Assembly (NCBI RefSeq): GCF_000412675.1
Contig: NC_021505.1
Location: forward strand, 5,326,501-5,390,500
Reading direction: 5' to 3'
Origin: Pseudomonas putida NBRC 14164
GTDB taxonomy: Bacteria; Pseudomonadota; Gammaproteobacteria; Pseudomonadales; Pseudomonadaceae
Length of the DNA stretch: 64,000 nt
Part shown: piece after piece, positions 21,828-28,850 of the stretch
Layout of the letters: the number at the start of each line of letters is the position of its first letter
Numbering within the stretch: the first letter of the stretch is position 1
The notes under the pieces: generated by a model
The model's database searches: none
The model's input: the letters and a program-made list of their open reading frames with translations, nothing else
What the model was told of the DNA's origin: nothing
Translations under genes and position numbers: made by a program

Positions 21828-22973
21828 ATGATCATTTCTGCCTCTACCGACTATCGCGCCGCGGCCCAACGCAAGCTGCCTCCCTTCCTGTTCCACTACG
21901 CCGACGGCGGCGCCTACGCCGAGCACACCCTGCGCCACAACGTGTCGGACCTGGCCGGCATTGCCCTGCGCCAGCGCGTGCTGAACAACATGTCCGAGCT
22001 CAGCCTGGAAACCAAGCTGTTCGACGAAACCCTGAGCATGCCGGTGGCCTTGGCCCCGGTCGGCCTCACCGGCATGTACGCGCGCCGTGGCGAAGTGCAG
22101 GCGGCGCGTGCAGCCGCGGCCCATGGCATCCCGTTCACCATGTCTACCGTGTCGGTGTGCCCGATCGAAGAAGTGGCCCCGGCGATCAACCGGCCGATGT
22201 GGTTCCAGCTGTACGTGCTCAAGGACCGCGGCTTCATGCGCAACGCCCTGGAGCGGGCCAAGGCCGCCGGGGTCAAGACCCTGGTGTTCACCGTCGACAT
22301 GCCTGTACCCGGCGCCCGCTACCGCGATGCCCACTCGGGCATGAGCGGCCGCAACGGCCCGCTCCGCCGTGTACTGCAAGCCATGACCCACCCCGAGTGG
22401 GCGTGGGATGTCGGCGTGATGGGCCGCCCGCACGACCTGGGCAACATCTCCAGGTACCGGGGCAACCCCACCGGCCTGGCCGACTACATCGGCTGGCTGG
22501 GCAACAACTTCGACCCGTCCATCTCCTGGAAAGACCTGGAGTGGATCCGCGAGTACTGGGACGGCCCGATGATCATCAAGGGCATTCTCGATGCCGATGA
22601 CGCCCGCGACGCGGTCAAGTTCGGCGCCGACGGCATCGTGGTGTCCAACCACGGCGGCCGCCAGCTCGATGGCGTGCTGTCCAGCGCCCGCGCCCTGCCG
22701 GCCATCGCCGACGCCGTCAAAGGCGACCTGAAAATTCTGGCCGACTCCGGCATCCGCAGTGGCCTCGACGTGGTGCGCATGATCGCCCTGGGTGCCGACA
22801 CCGTCCTGATCGGCCGCGCCTTCCTCTACGCCCTTGCCGTGCACGGCGAGGCCGGGGTGAAGAACCTGCTGGAGCTGTTCGAGAAGGAAATGCGCGTGGC
22901 GATGGTGCTGACCGGCGCCAAGTCGATCAGCGAGATCACCCGCGACTCGTTGGTACGCGAACTGGGCGCCTGA
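21828..22973 (+). CDS. lldD: L-lactate dehydrogenase (quinone), FMN-dependent
   Basis: Oxidises L-lactate to pyruvate and passes electrons to the quinone pool at the inner membrane. The 381-residue protein (ATG 21828, MIISASTDYRAAA) is a full FMN alpha-hydroxyacid dehydrogenase: PVALAPVGLTGMYARRGE (FMN loop), WFQLYVLKDR, KGILDADDA with the FMN lysine, and the active-site signature VVSNHGGRQLDGV carrying the catalytic His and Arg. It follows lldP by about 60 bases. Confidence 0.97.
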   Translation: MIISASTDYRAAAQRKLPPFLFHYADGGAYAEHTLRHNVSDLAGIALRQRVLNNMSELSLETKLFDETLSMPVALAPVGLTGMYARRGEVQAARAAAAHGIPFTMSTVSVCPIEEVAPAINRPMWFQLYVLKDRGFMRNALERAKAAGVKTLVFTVDMPVPGARYRDAHSGMSGRNGPLRRVLQAMTHPEWAWDVGVMGRPHDLGNISRYRGNPTGLADYIGWLGNNFDPSISWKDLEWIREYWDGPMIIKGILDADDARDAVKFGADGIVVSNHGGRQLDGVLSSARALPAIADAVKGDLKILADSGIRSGLDVVRMIALGADTVLIGRAFLYALAVHGEAGVKNLLELFEKEMRVAMVLTGAKSISEITRDSLVRELGA

Positions 22974-23048
22974 CCGCCTGCAAGAAACACCGCCTGATTG
23001 ACCCGGGGCATGTGGCGCACAGACGCCACGGCCCCGCGAGGAGACTGC

Positions 23049-25859
23049 ATGAGCTTGCCCGCCGCGTTCCTGCGTGATGCCGAGCGCCTGATACCCGCCG
23101 AACGCCGCTTCGACGACCCCACGTCCACCCTGGCCTTCGGCACCGACGCCAGCTTCTACCGGCTGATCCCAAAGCTGGTGGTGCGCGTCGAGTCCGAGGA
23201 CGAAGTGGTCGGCCTGATCAAACTGGCCCAGCGCGAGCGGGTGCCGGTCACCTTCCGCGCAGCCGGCACCAGCCTGTCTGGCCAGGCCATCACCGACTCG
23301 GTGCTGATCGTGCTTGGCGATAACTGGAACGGCCGCGAAATCCGTGGCCAGGGCGAGCAGATCCGCCTGCAACCGGGCGTGATCGGCGCCCAGGCCAACG
23401 CCTGGCTGGCCCCCTTCGGGCGCAAGATCGGCCCCGACCCTGCGTCGATCAACGCCTGCAAGATTGGCGGCATCGTTGCCAACAACGCCAGCGGCATGTG
23501 CTGCGGCACCGCGCAGAACACCTACCACACCCTGGCCGGCCTGCGCCTGGTGCTGGCCGACGGCACCCGCCTCGACAGCGAAGACCCGGCCAGCGTTGCC
23601 GCCTTTGAACGCAGCCACGCCGAGCTGCTGGAATCGCTGGCCCACCTGGCCCGCGAGACCCGCGCCAACACCGCGCTGGCCGAGCGCATCCGGCACAAAT
23701 ACCGGCTGAAGAACACCACCGGCCTGTCGCTGAACGCACTGGTGGACTACGACCAGCCGCTGGACATCCTGCAGCACCTGCTGGTCGGTTCCGAAGGCAC
23801 GCTGGGCTTCATCAGCGCCGTCACCTACGACACCGTGCCCGACCACCCGCACAAGGCCAGCGCCTTGCTGGTGTTCCCCAGCGTCGAAAGCTGCTGCCGC
23901 GCGGTGCCCGTGCTCAAGCAGCAGCCAGTCTCGGCCGTGGAACTGCTCGACCGCCGCAGCCTGCGCTCGGTCCAGAACATGCCCGGCATGCCGCTGTGGG
24001 TAAAAGGCCTGTCGGACAATGCCTGCGCCCTGCTGATCGAGTCCCGCGCCGCCAGCCAGAGCCTGCTGCACGAGCAACTGCGCCAGGTGATGGCCTCGAT
24101 TGCCGACTTCCCGCTGGAACAGCAAGTGGACTTCAGCGAAGCCCCAGCCGTTTACAACCAGCTGTGGAAAATCCGCAAGGACACCTTCCCCGCCGTCGGC
24201 GCCGTGCGCCAGACCGGCACCACGGTGATCATCGAAGACGTGACCTTCCCCGTCGAGCAACTGGCCGAAGGCGTCAACCGCCTGATCCTGCTGTTCGACA
24301 AGCACCGCTACGACGAAGCGATCATTTTTGGCCACGCGCTGGAAGGCAACCTGCATTTCGTCTTCACCCAAGGCTTCAACAGCGCTGCAGAAGTCGCCCG
24401 TTACCAGGCCTTCATGGACGACGTGGCGCAACTGGTGGCGGTGGAGTTTGGCGGCTCGTTGAAAGCCGAGCACGGCACCGGGCGCAACATGGCACCGTTC
24501 GTGGAACTGGAATGGGGCCATGACGCCTACCAGTTGATGTGGAAGCTCAAGCGCCTGCTCGACCCCAACGGCATCCTCAACCCCGACGTGGTGCTGAGCG
24601 AAGACCCTGATATCCACCTGAAAAACCTGAAGCCGCTGCCAGCCGCCGACGAAATCGTCGACAAGTGCATCGAATGCGGCTTCTGCGAACCGGTGTGCCC
24701 GTCCAAAGGGCTTACCCTCAGCCCGCGCCAGCGCATCGTCATGTGGCGGGACATCCAGGCCAAGCAACGCGCCGGCATCGATACCCGCGAACTGATGCAG
24801 ACCTACCAGTACCAAGGCCTCGACACCTGCGCAGCCACTGGCCTATGCGCCCAGCGCTGCCCCGTCGGAATCAACACCGGCGAACTGGTGAAAAAGCTGC
24901 GCAGCCAGGCCGCCGAACACACCAAGACCGCCGACTGGCTAGCCGAGCACTTCCACACCGCACTGGGTGGCGCCCGCCTTACCCTCACGGCCGCCAACAC
25001 TGCACGCAAGCTGCTCGGCGCCCCGCGCCTGGGCCGCCTGAGCACCTCGCTGAGCAACGCCAGCAAAGGCCGCCTGCCGCAGTGGACACCGGCCATGCCA
25101 CAACCCCTGCGCCCGATCAGCTTCGGCCCGGCCAGCAACGACGCCCGCCCCCGCGTGGTGTACCTGGCCGCCTGCGTTTCACGTGTCATGGGCCCGGCCT
25201 ACGCCGACCGCGAGCAAAGTTCGCTGCTAGACAAAACCCGCAGCCTGCTGGAAAAGGCCGGCTACCAGGTGGTGTTCCCCGACAACGCCGACAGCCTGTG
25301 CTGCGGCCAGCCCTTCGCCTCCAAGGGTTACCCCGAACAGGCCGAGCACAAGCGCCAGGAACTGATCGCCGCCCTGCTGCACGCCAGCCGCGGCGGCCTG
25401 GACCCGATCTACTGCGACACCAGCCCCTGCACCCTGCGCCTGGTGCAAGACCTGGGCGAAACCCGCCTCGACCTGTACGACCCGGTGCGCTTCATCCGCA
25501 CCCACCTGCTCGACCGCCTGGAGTTCACCCCCCAAGACGAGCCGGTGGCCGTGCACGTGACCTGCAGCACCCAGCACCTGGGCGAAAGCCAGGCCCTGAT
25601 CGACCTGGCCCGGCGTTGCAGCAAACAGGTGGTAATCCCCGAAGGCATCCATTGCTGCGGGTTTGCCGGTGACAAAGGCTTCACCACCCCCGAGCTCAAC
25701 GCCCACTCGCTGCGCAGCCTGAAGGATGCGGTGCAGTATTGCAGCGAAGGCATCTCCACCAGCCGCACCTGCGAGATAGGCCTGTCGAGTCACAGCGGCA
25801 TTGACTACCATGGCCTGGTCTACCTGGTAGACCGCGTCACCCGCCCACGCAGCATCTAA
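23049..25859 (+). CDS. FAD/Fe-S D-lactate dehydrogenase (Dld-II type)
   Basis: A 936-residue fusion of a GlcD-like FAD-binding oxidase (FRAAGTSLSGQAITDSVL, CKIGGIVANNASGMCCG, LVGSEGTLGFI) with a C-terminal iron-sulfur part. That part has two ferredoxin-type clusters, CIECGFCEPVCPSKG (about 540) and CAATGLCAQRCPVGIN (about 595), and CCG domains (DSLCCGQPFA, HCCGFAGDKG). In pseudomonads the gene after lldD oxidises D-lactate to pyruvate and feeds the respiratory chain. I start at ATG 23049; the frame is open 17 codons further up. Last gene of the lactate operon. Confidence 0.92.
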   Translation: MSLPAAFLRDAERLIPAERRFDDPTSTLAFGTDASFYRLIPKLVVRVESEDEVVGLIKLAQRERVPVTFRAAGTSLSGQAITDSVLIVLGDNWNGREIRGQGEQIRLQPGVIGAQANAWLAPFGRKIGPDPASINACKIGGIVANNASGMCCGTAQNTYHTLAGLRLVLADGTRLDSEDPASVAAFERSHAELLESLAHLARETRANTALAERIRHKYRLKNTTGLSLNALVDYDQPLDILQHLLVGSEGTLGFISAVTYDTVPDHPHKASALLVFPSVESCCRAVPVLKQQPVSAVELLDRRSLRSVQNMPGMPLWVKGLSDNACALLIESRAASQSLLHEQLRQVMASIADFPLEQQVDFSEAPAVYNQLWKIRKDTFPAVGAVRQTGTTVIIEDVTFPVEQLAEGVNRLILLFDKHRYDEAIIFGHALEGNLHFVFTQGFNSAAEVARYQAFMDDVAQLVAVEFGGSLKAEHGTGRNMAPFVELEWGHDAYQLMWKLKRLLDPNGILNPDVVLSEDPDIHLKNLKPLPAADEIVDKCIECGFCEPVCPSKGLTLSPRQRIVMWRDIQAKQRAGIDTRELMQTYQYQGLDTCAATGLCAQRCPVGINTGELVKKLRSQAAEHTKTADWLAEHFHTALGGARLTLTAANTARKLLGAPRLGRLSTSLSNASKGRLPQWTPAMPQPLRPISFGPASNDARPRVVYLAACVSRVMGPAYADREQSSLLDKTRSLLEKAGYQVVFPDNADSLCCGQPFASKGYPEQAEHKRQELIAALLHASRGGLDPIYCDTSPCTLRLVQDLGETRLDLYDPVRFIRTHLLDRLEFTPQDEPVAVHVTCSTQHLGESQALIDLARRCSKQVVIPEGIHCCGFAGDKGFTTPELNAHSLRSLKDAVQYCSEGISTSRTCEIGLSSHSGIDYHGLVYLVDRVTRPRSI

Positions 25860-25880
25860 AGGCAGACACCTTCACCTTTG

Positions 25881-26070
25881 CAGGAGCGGCCCTGTGTCGC
25901 GATCGGGCCGCAAAGCGGCCCCAGGTTCTCAGCAGTGCTGCATAGATCGGGGGCTGCCCTGCAGCCCTTTCGCGACACAAGGCCGCTCCCACAGGTACAG
26001 CGCATCCCCGAGCCAAGCACGATCCCTGTGGGAGCGGCTTCAGCCGCGAACACCGGCAAAGCCGGTGCCA
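25881..26070. repeat. Cluster of REP-type inverted repeats after the lactate operon
   Basis: The 316-base gap before the next gene holds an inverted pair (AGGAGCGGCCCTGTGTCGCGA near 25883 against TCGCGACACAAGGCCGCTCCC near 25970) with a smaller hairpin inside. A third unit (CCTGTGGGAGCGGCTTCAGCCGCGAA, from about 26027) is followed by a CACCGGC/GCCGGTG stem. No gene was seen in the gap. Confidence 0.8.
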
Positions 26071-26175
26071 TCCCCCACCTCAATATCGCCCCGCCGCCAT
26101 CCCGATTGAACCCCCGCCAATCCCCCACAGTCCACCCTACAGGCCCACCTTCCAGAGGCCCCAGAGGAGACACCC

Positions 26176-26472
26176 ATGAAAGGTACCGCGCTTTCGGCCC
26201 TGTTCGCGGCCGCCACCCTGCTGGCTTCGCCGGTGTTTGCCGCCGATGACCTCTGCACCACCAACCTGCAAAAGATCGACGACAGCATGGCCACCGCCGG
26301 CGCCACCTCCGAAGGCCTGGACAAGGCCCTCACCGAGCACGTCGACAAAGCCAAGGCCGCCCAGGCTTCGGGCGACACCAAGGAATGCATCGCCATCACC
26401 AGCAAAGTGCTGGAGCGCCTGGAAAAAACCGAAAAAGGCAGCAGCTCCGGCAGCGGCGGCGGCGGCGCGTGA
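26176..26472 (+). CDS. Small secreted protein of unknown function
   Basis: 98 residues with a clear Sec signal peptide (MKGTALSALFAAATLLASPVFA, cleavage about residue 22) and a short mature part. The mature part is helical and rich in Ala, Lys and Glu (KALTEHVDKAKAAQASGDTKE), has two cysteines (DLC, KEC) that could form one disulfide, and ends in a Ser/Gly tail. GAGGAGA precedes the ATG. I do not recognise a family; a periplasmic role is inferred from the signal. It stands alone between the lactate operon and ssrA. Confidence 0.8.
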   Translation: MKGTALSALFAAATLLASPVFAADDLCTTNLQKIDDSMATAGATSEGLDKALTEHVDKAKAAQASGDTKECIAITSKVLERLEKTEKGSSSGSGGGGA

Positions 26473-26571
26473 GCCTTGATGCGGGCGACAGGACCAGCTG
26501 TCGACGTCGCCCGCTCAATGGCGTATACTCCGTCCCACGTGCCGTAAGGTGCGTTAGCGTAACGCTAGTGT

Positions 26572-26964
26572 GGGGCCGATTAGGATTCGACGCCGGTAGC
26601 GAAACTCTAGGTGCATGCCGAGTTGGTAACAGAACTCGTAAATCCACTGTTGCAACTTTCTATAGTTGCCAATGACGAAACCTACGGCGAGGAAACCTAC
26701 GCTCTCGCAGCGTAAGTGACCTTTGCTTCTGGTAGCTTCGGCTCCAGCAATCACTAGGGGATGCCTGTAAACCCGAACTGATTGTCATACAGAACAGGAT
26801 CGTCGCGTAGCACGTTGTGGGCGAAGTGACTAAAACTTACACAACTCATCCAAAGCACCCTGCCCGTCGGGCGGCTGCGGATTAAATCAGTAGACACGGC
26901 TACGCATGTAGTACCGACAGCGGAGTACTGGCGGACGGGGGTTCAAATCCCCCCGGCTCCACCA
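26572..26964 (+). ncRNA. ssrA: Transfer-messenger RNA (tmRNA)
   Basis: Rescues stalled ribosomes by trans-translation with SmpB. The 5' end GGGGCCGATTAGGATTCGACG and 3' end GGTTCAAATCCCCCCGGCTCCACCA form the tRNA-Ala-like domain: the acceptor stem GGGGCCG pairs with CGGCTCC, and the T-loop is TTCAAAT. The resume frame starts GCC at 26668 and ends TAA at 26713-26715, encoding ANDETYGEETYALAA, a proteolysis tag ending in the expected ALAA. A TATACT -10-like box lies at 26524-26529. An intrinsic terminator follows. The 3' end is a known integration target for islands, and an accessory patch begins right after it. Confidence 0.97.
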
Positions 26965-26976
26965 AATCCAAAGAAG

Positions 26977-27001
26977 AAGACGCCCTCGGGCGTCTTTTTT
27001 T
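26977..27001 (+). terminator. Intrinsic terminator of ssrA
   Basis: AAGACGCC-CTCG-GGCGTCTT stem followed by a T-run, 12 bases after the CCA end. Confidence 0.93.
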
Positions 27002-27130
27002 GTGTCTGGATTTTGGGACCTGCGGGCCGAAAAATCGGATTTACCCCCTTTCTTGTAGGGCGTTTCCCAAAGATACTCCCAGCGCCTGTTTTCCGTTGCG
27101 GTCATTTTTTCAGGGTTTTAGTCTCGGTGG

Positions 27131-27302
27131 GTCGTTGCTCATCAACGACCGGCTTTGACAGGCCGCAACGATACACAGCGCGCATAACCGTTCATGGCGG
27201 TTGTGCATGGGGCACGCTCACGTGCGCCGGTTTCTGTGTTCGCCGGTCTGTCAACCCATGCACAGCTGCCACCATTCCGTTTGACAGCGGTTTGGCGGTG
27301 GC
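27131..27302 (+). promoter_or_regulatory. Hairpin-rich leader before the DUF6124-like gene
   Basis: Within the 359-base gap after ssrA, four hairpins follow one another. They are GTCGTTG/CAACGAC (27131-27149); GCATAACCG/CGGTTGTGC (27182-27206, 9 pairs with one G-U); GCACG/CGTGC (27212-27225); and an outer GCCACC/GGTGGC stem with inner CCG/CGG (27268-27302), ending 21 bases before the start codon. From memory, similar leaders precede related small genes in other Pseudomonas genomes, which would suggest a structured regulatory RNA. No coding signal was seen here. Confidence 0.5.
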
Positions 27303-27323
27303 CCCTATCGAGAACACAGTAAA

Positions 27324-27566
27324 ATGCTAAAGATCGTTCCTGACCCACCCCACCACCTCCACTCCCTGGAAGACACGATCATGATGGCCTCGGACTACGC
27401 GCTCTGTGCAGAAGCCGTAGCCCAGCAGGCGATGCTGATGCAGCCCAGGTCGCCCGCATCGGTTTTGATCATGGCGGCGATGCACGAGCTCGAAACCCTG
27501 CGCCGATTACTCGAATCAGCACTGACGCAGATACAGCAGCCAGCGAACCCGCAACCGATGCATTGA
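27324..27566 (+). CDS. Small Pseudomonas protein, DUF6124-like
   Basis: 80 residues beginning MLKIVPDPPHHLHSLEDTIMMASDYALCAEAVAQQAM. The xKIVPDPP opening followed by an amphipathic helical body matches small proteins found many times per genome in Pseudomonas (DUF6124-like). Function is not known. It is followed after 88 bases by a DUF3077 gene, a pairing I recall from other strains, and preceded by the structured leader. The ribosome-binding site is weak. No signal peptide or membrane segment. Confidence 0.7.
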   Translation: MLKIVPDPPHHLHSLEDTIMMASDYALCAEAVAQQAMLMQPRSPASVLIMAAMHELETLRRLLESALTQIQQPANPQPMH

Positions 27567-27588
27567 TTCGCATATCGAGCAGAAAACC

Positions 27589-27620
27589 TGTGGGAGCCCG
27601 GCTCGCCGGCGAAAGGGCCA
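27589..27620. repeat. REP-like unit between the two small DUF genes
   Basis: TGTGGGAGCCCGGCTCGCCGGCGAAAGGGCCA, a single hairpin variant of the local REP family. Confidence 0.65.
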
Positions 27621-27654
27621 GCCCAGGCAACCACCAGACCAGGGAGATTGATCA

Positions 27655-27918
27655 ATGACCACCGAAGACACGCACTGCACAGTCGGCAAAACCGTCTTCT
27701 TTCAAGGCGAAAACCAGACTCACCCGCTGTTCCGCATCGAACCCGGCATCCCTTGCCAGAACGCCCGCGAACAGGCCTCGGAACTGATGGGCTACGCACG
27801 GGACCTGACCATCGATGGCCTGATGGAAGACAAGCCCCAGCTTATCTGGGCCGCACACTATCTCTGTGCTTTGGGCAAAGCACTGCTGGATGATGCCGAA
27901 CTCGGCATGATGCGTTGA
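27655..27918 (+). CDS. DUF3077 family protein
   Basis: 87 residues, with the family pattern TVGKTVFFQGENQTHPLFRIEPGI followed by helical NAREQASELMGYARDLTIDGL and a C-terminal helix. DUF3077 proteins are small, Pseudomonas-restricted and of unknown function; some genomes carry many copies. AGGGAGA precedes the ATG. Together with the preceding gene it forms a small species-specific pair downstream of ssrA. Confidence 0.8.
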   Translation: MTTEDTHCTVGKTVFFQGENQTHPLFRIEPGIPCQNAREQASELMGYARDLTIDGLMEDKPQLIWAAHYLCALGKALLDDAELGMMR

Positions 27919-27956
27919 GGTCGAACTCTTGCATTACGTGGCCGCAACCACACGAT

Positions 27957-28109
27957 CTAGGTAGCGGCCACATCATCAAAATGCGGAAAGTGTTCTTTCA
28001 AACGCTCAATGGTTGATCCCCATTTCAGTATTTTTTGCCGGCACACCGTATTGTGATCGCCGCCCCCATTCTCCCGAACTGCCTGCCCGATCGGTGGATT
28101 TGCAATCCT
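27957..28109 (-). pseudogene. Possible remnant of a degraded gene
   Basis: The 524-base gap 27919-28442 has no intact gene. On the minus strand a 50-codon open stretch reads protein-like (ILKWGSTIERLKEHFPHF, then DDVAAT and a stop) but has no ATG and is closed by an upstream stop at 28110, as expected for the 3' end of a decayed gene. Family not recognised. An 8-base inverted repeat (27938-27945 with 27964-27971) spans its end. The rest of the gap shows nothing clear apart from a TACAAT box at 28383-28388. Confidence 0.3.
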
Positions 28110-28442
28110 TCACCGGAACAAATACTCGCAAGGCCTGGGGTCATCGATAATTGCTGCGAGGTTGCCAGCACTAGACCGCACAGCGCCCCCATTGGAAAGT
28201 ACCGCCGCTCTAGCTGCGTTCAGGCGACCAAGGCGTGAGTGAGTCTTCAGTTAGTTGCCATGATGGTCGTCGCGAGCAACCTTGCCACGATCACAGTGCA
28301 TGACGAGTCCTGGCGAAGATTGCCGCAAGCAGACAGCGTGTGAGCGTGAAACAAAAAAGGGTGCGCAAACAGCGAAAACTCTTACAATCAGAGGCCGGAT
28401 TTCCTACACATTTTCTGTCCCCATTGATGCCGAGAGCAGCCC

Positions 28443-28826
28443 GTGAGTAATCCTGACAGCTCATCCGCGCCACTTGTTGACGTAGCGAAGCTAGCCGCAT
28501 CCCTTCAGCGTTTTGCAGATGATCGCGACTGGCAACAGTTCCACTCCCCCAAAAATCTGATCCTGGCTCTTACCGGCGAAGTTGGGGAGCTGTGCGAGAT
28601 TTTCCAATGGATGAATGATGCCGATTCTCTCTCCGCAGCTAAAGATGCCGAGATTGGCCAAGCCGTCAAAGACGAGCTGGCGGACGTACTGATGTACCTG
28701 GTTCGGCTAAGCGATGTACTTGGCATTGACCTCAACGAGGCCGTTACACAGAAACTCGCCTCGAATGGCGAGAAGTATCCCGTGGATAAAGCCAGAAGCA
28801 GCAGCAAGAAGTACGACCGACTCTGA
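28443..28826 (+). CDS. MazG-like nucleotide pyrophosphohydrolase
   Basis: 127 residues forming an all-alpha NTP pyrophosphatase of the MazG/RS21-C6 (dCTPase-like) group, which cleaves (d)NTPs to (d)NMP plus pyrophosphate. The metal-binding pattern is intact: E46-x2-E49 (GEVGELCEIFQW) and, 28 residues later, E78-x2-D81 (DELADVLMYL), the canonical EXXE(12-28)EXXD. Starts with GTG after GAGAG. The helicase gene follows after 24 bases on the same strand, so the two form an operon. Base composition is more A/T-rich than the flanks, a sign of transfer. Substrate preference cannot be told. Confidence 0.9.
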   Translation: MSNPDSSSAPLVDVAKLAASLQRFADDRDWQQFHSPKNLILALTGEVGELCEIFQWMNDADSLSAAKDAEIGQAVKDELADVLMYLVRLSDVLGIDLNEAVTQKLASNGEKYPVDKARSSSKKYDRL

Positions 28827-28850
28827 CCAACACGCACCTAAGGACAACCC

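Noticed and set aside
20553..24815. 1,420-codon open frame opposite lldP-lldD-dld
   Set aside because: Same antisense effect of third-position GC; no domain motifs, and it spans three real genes.
26887..27105. 72-codon frame opposite the tmRNA 3' end
   Set aside because: It reads through the acceptor and T-arm of ssrA and its terminator; a classical false ORF in Pseudomonas annotations.
27938..27971. GTGGCCGC/GCGGCCAC inverted repeat after the DUF3077 gene as a terminator
   Set aside because: An 18-base loop and no U-run; too weak to call.
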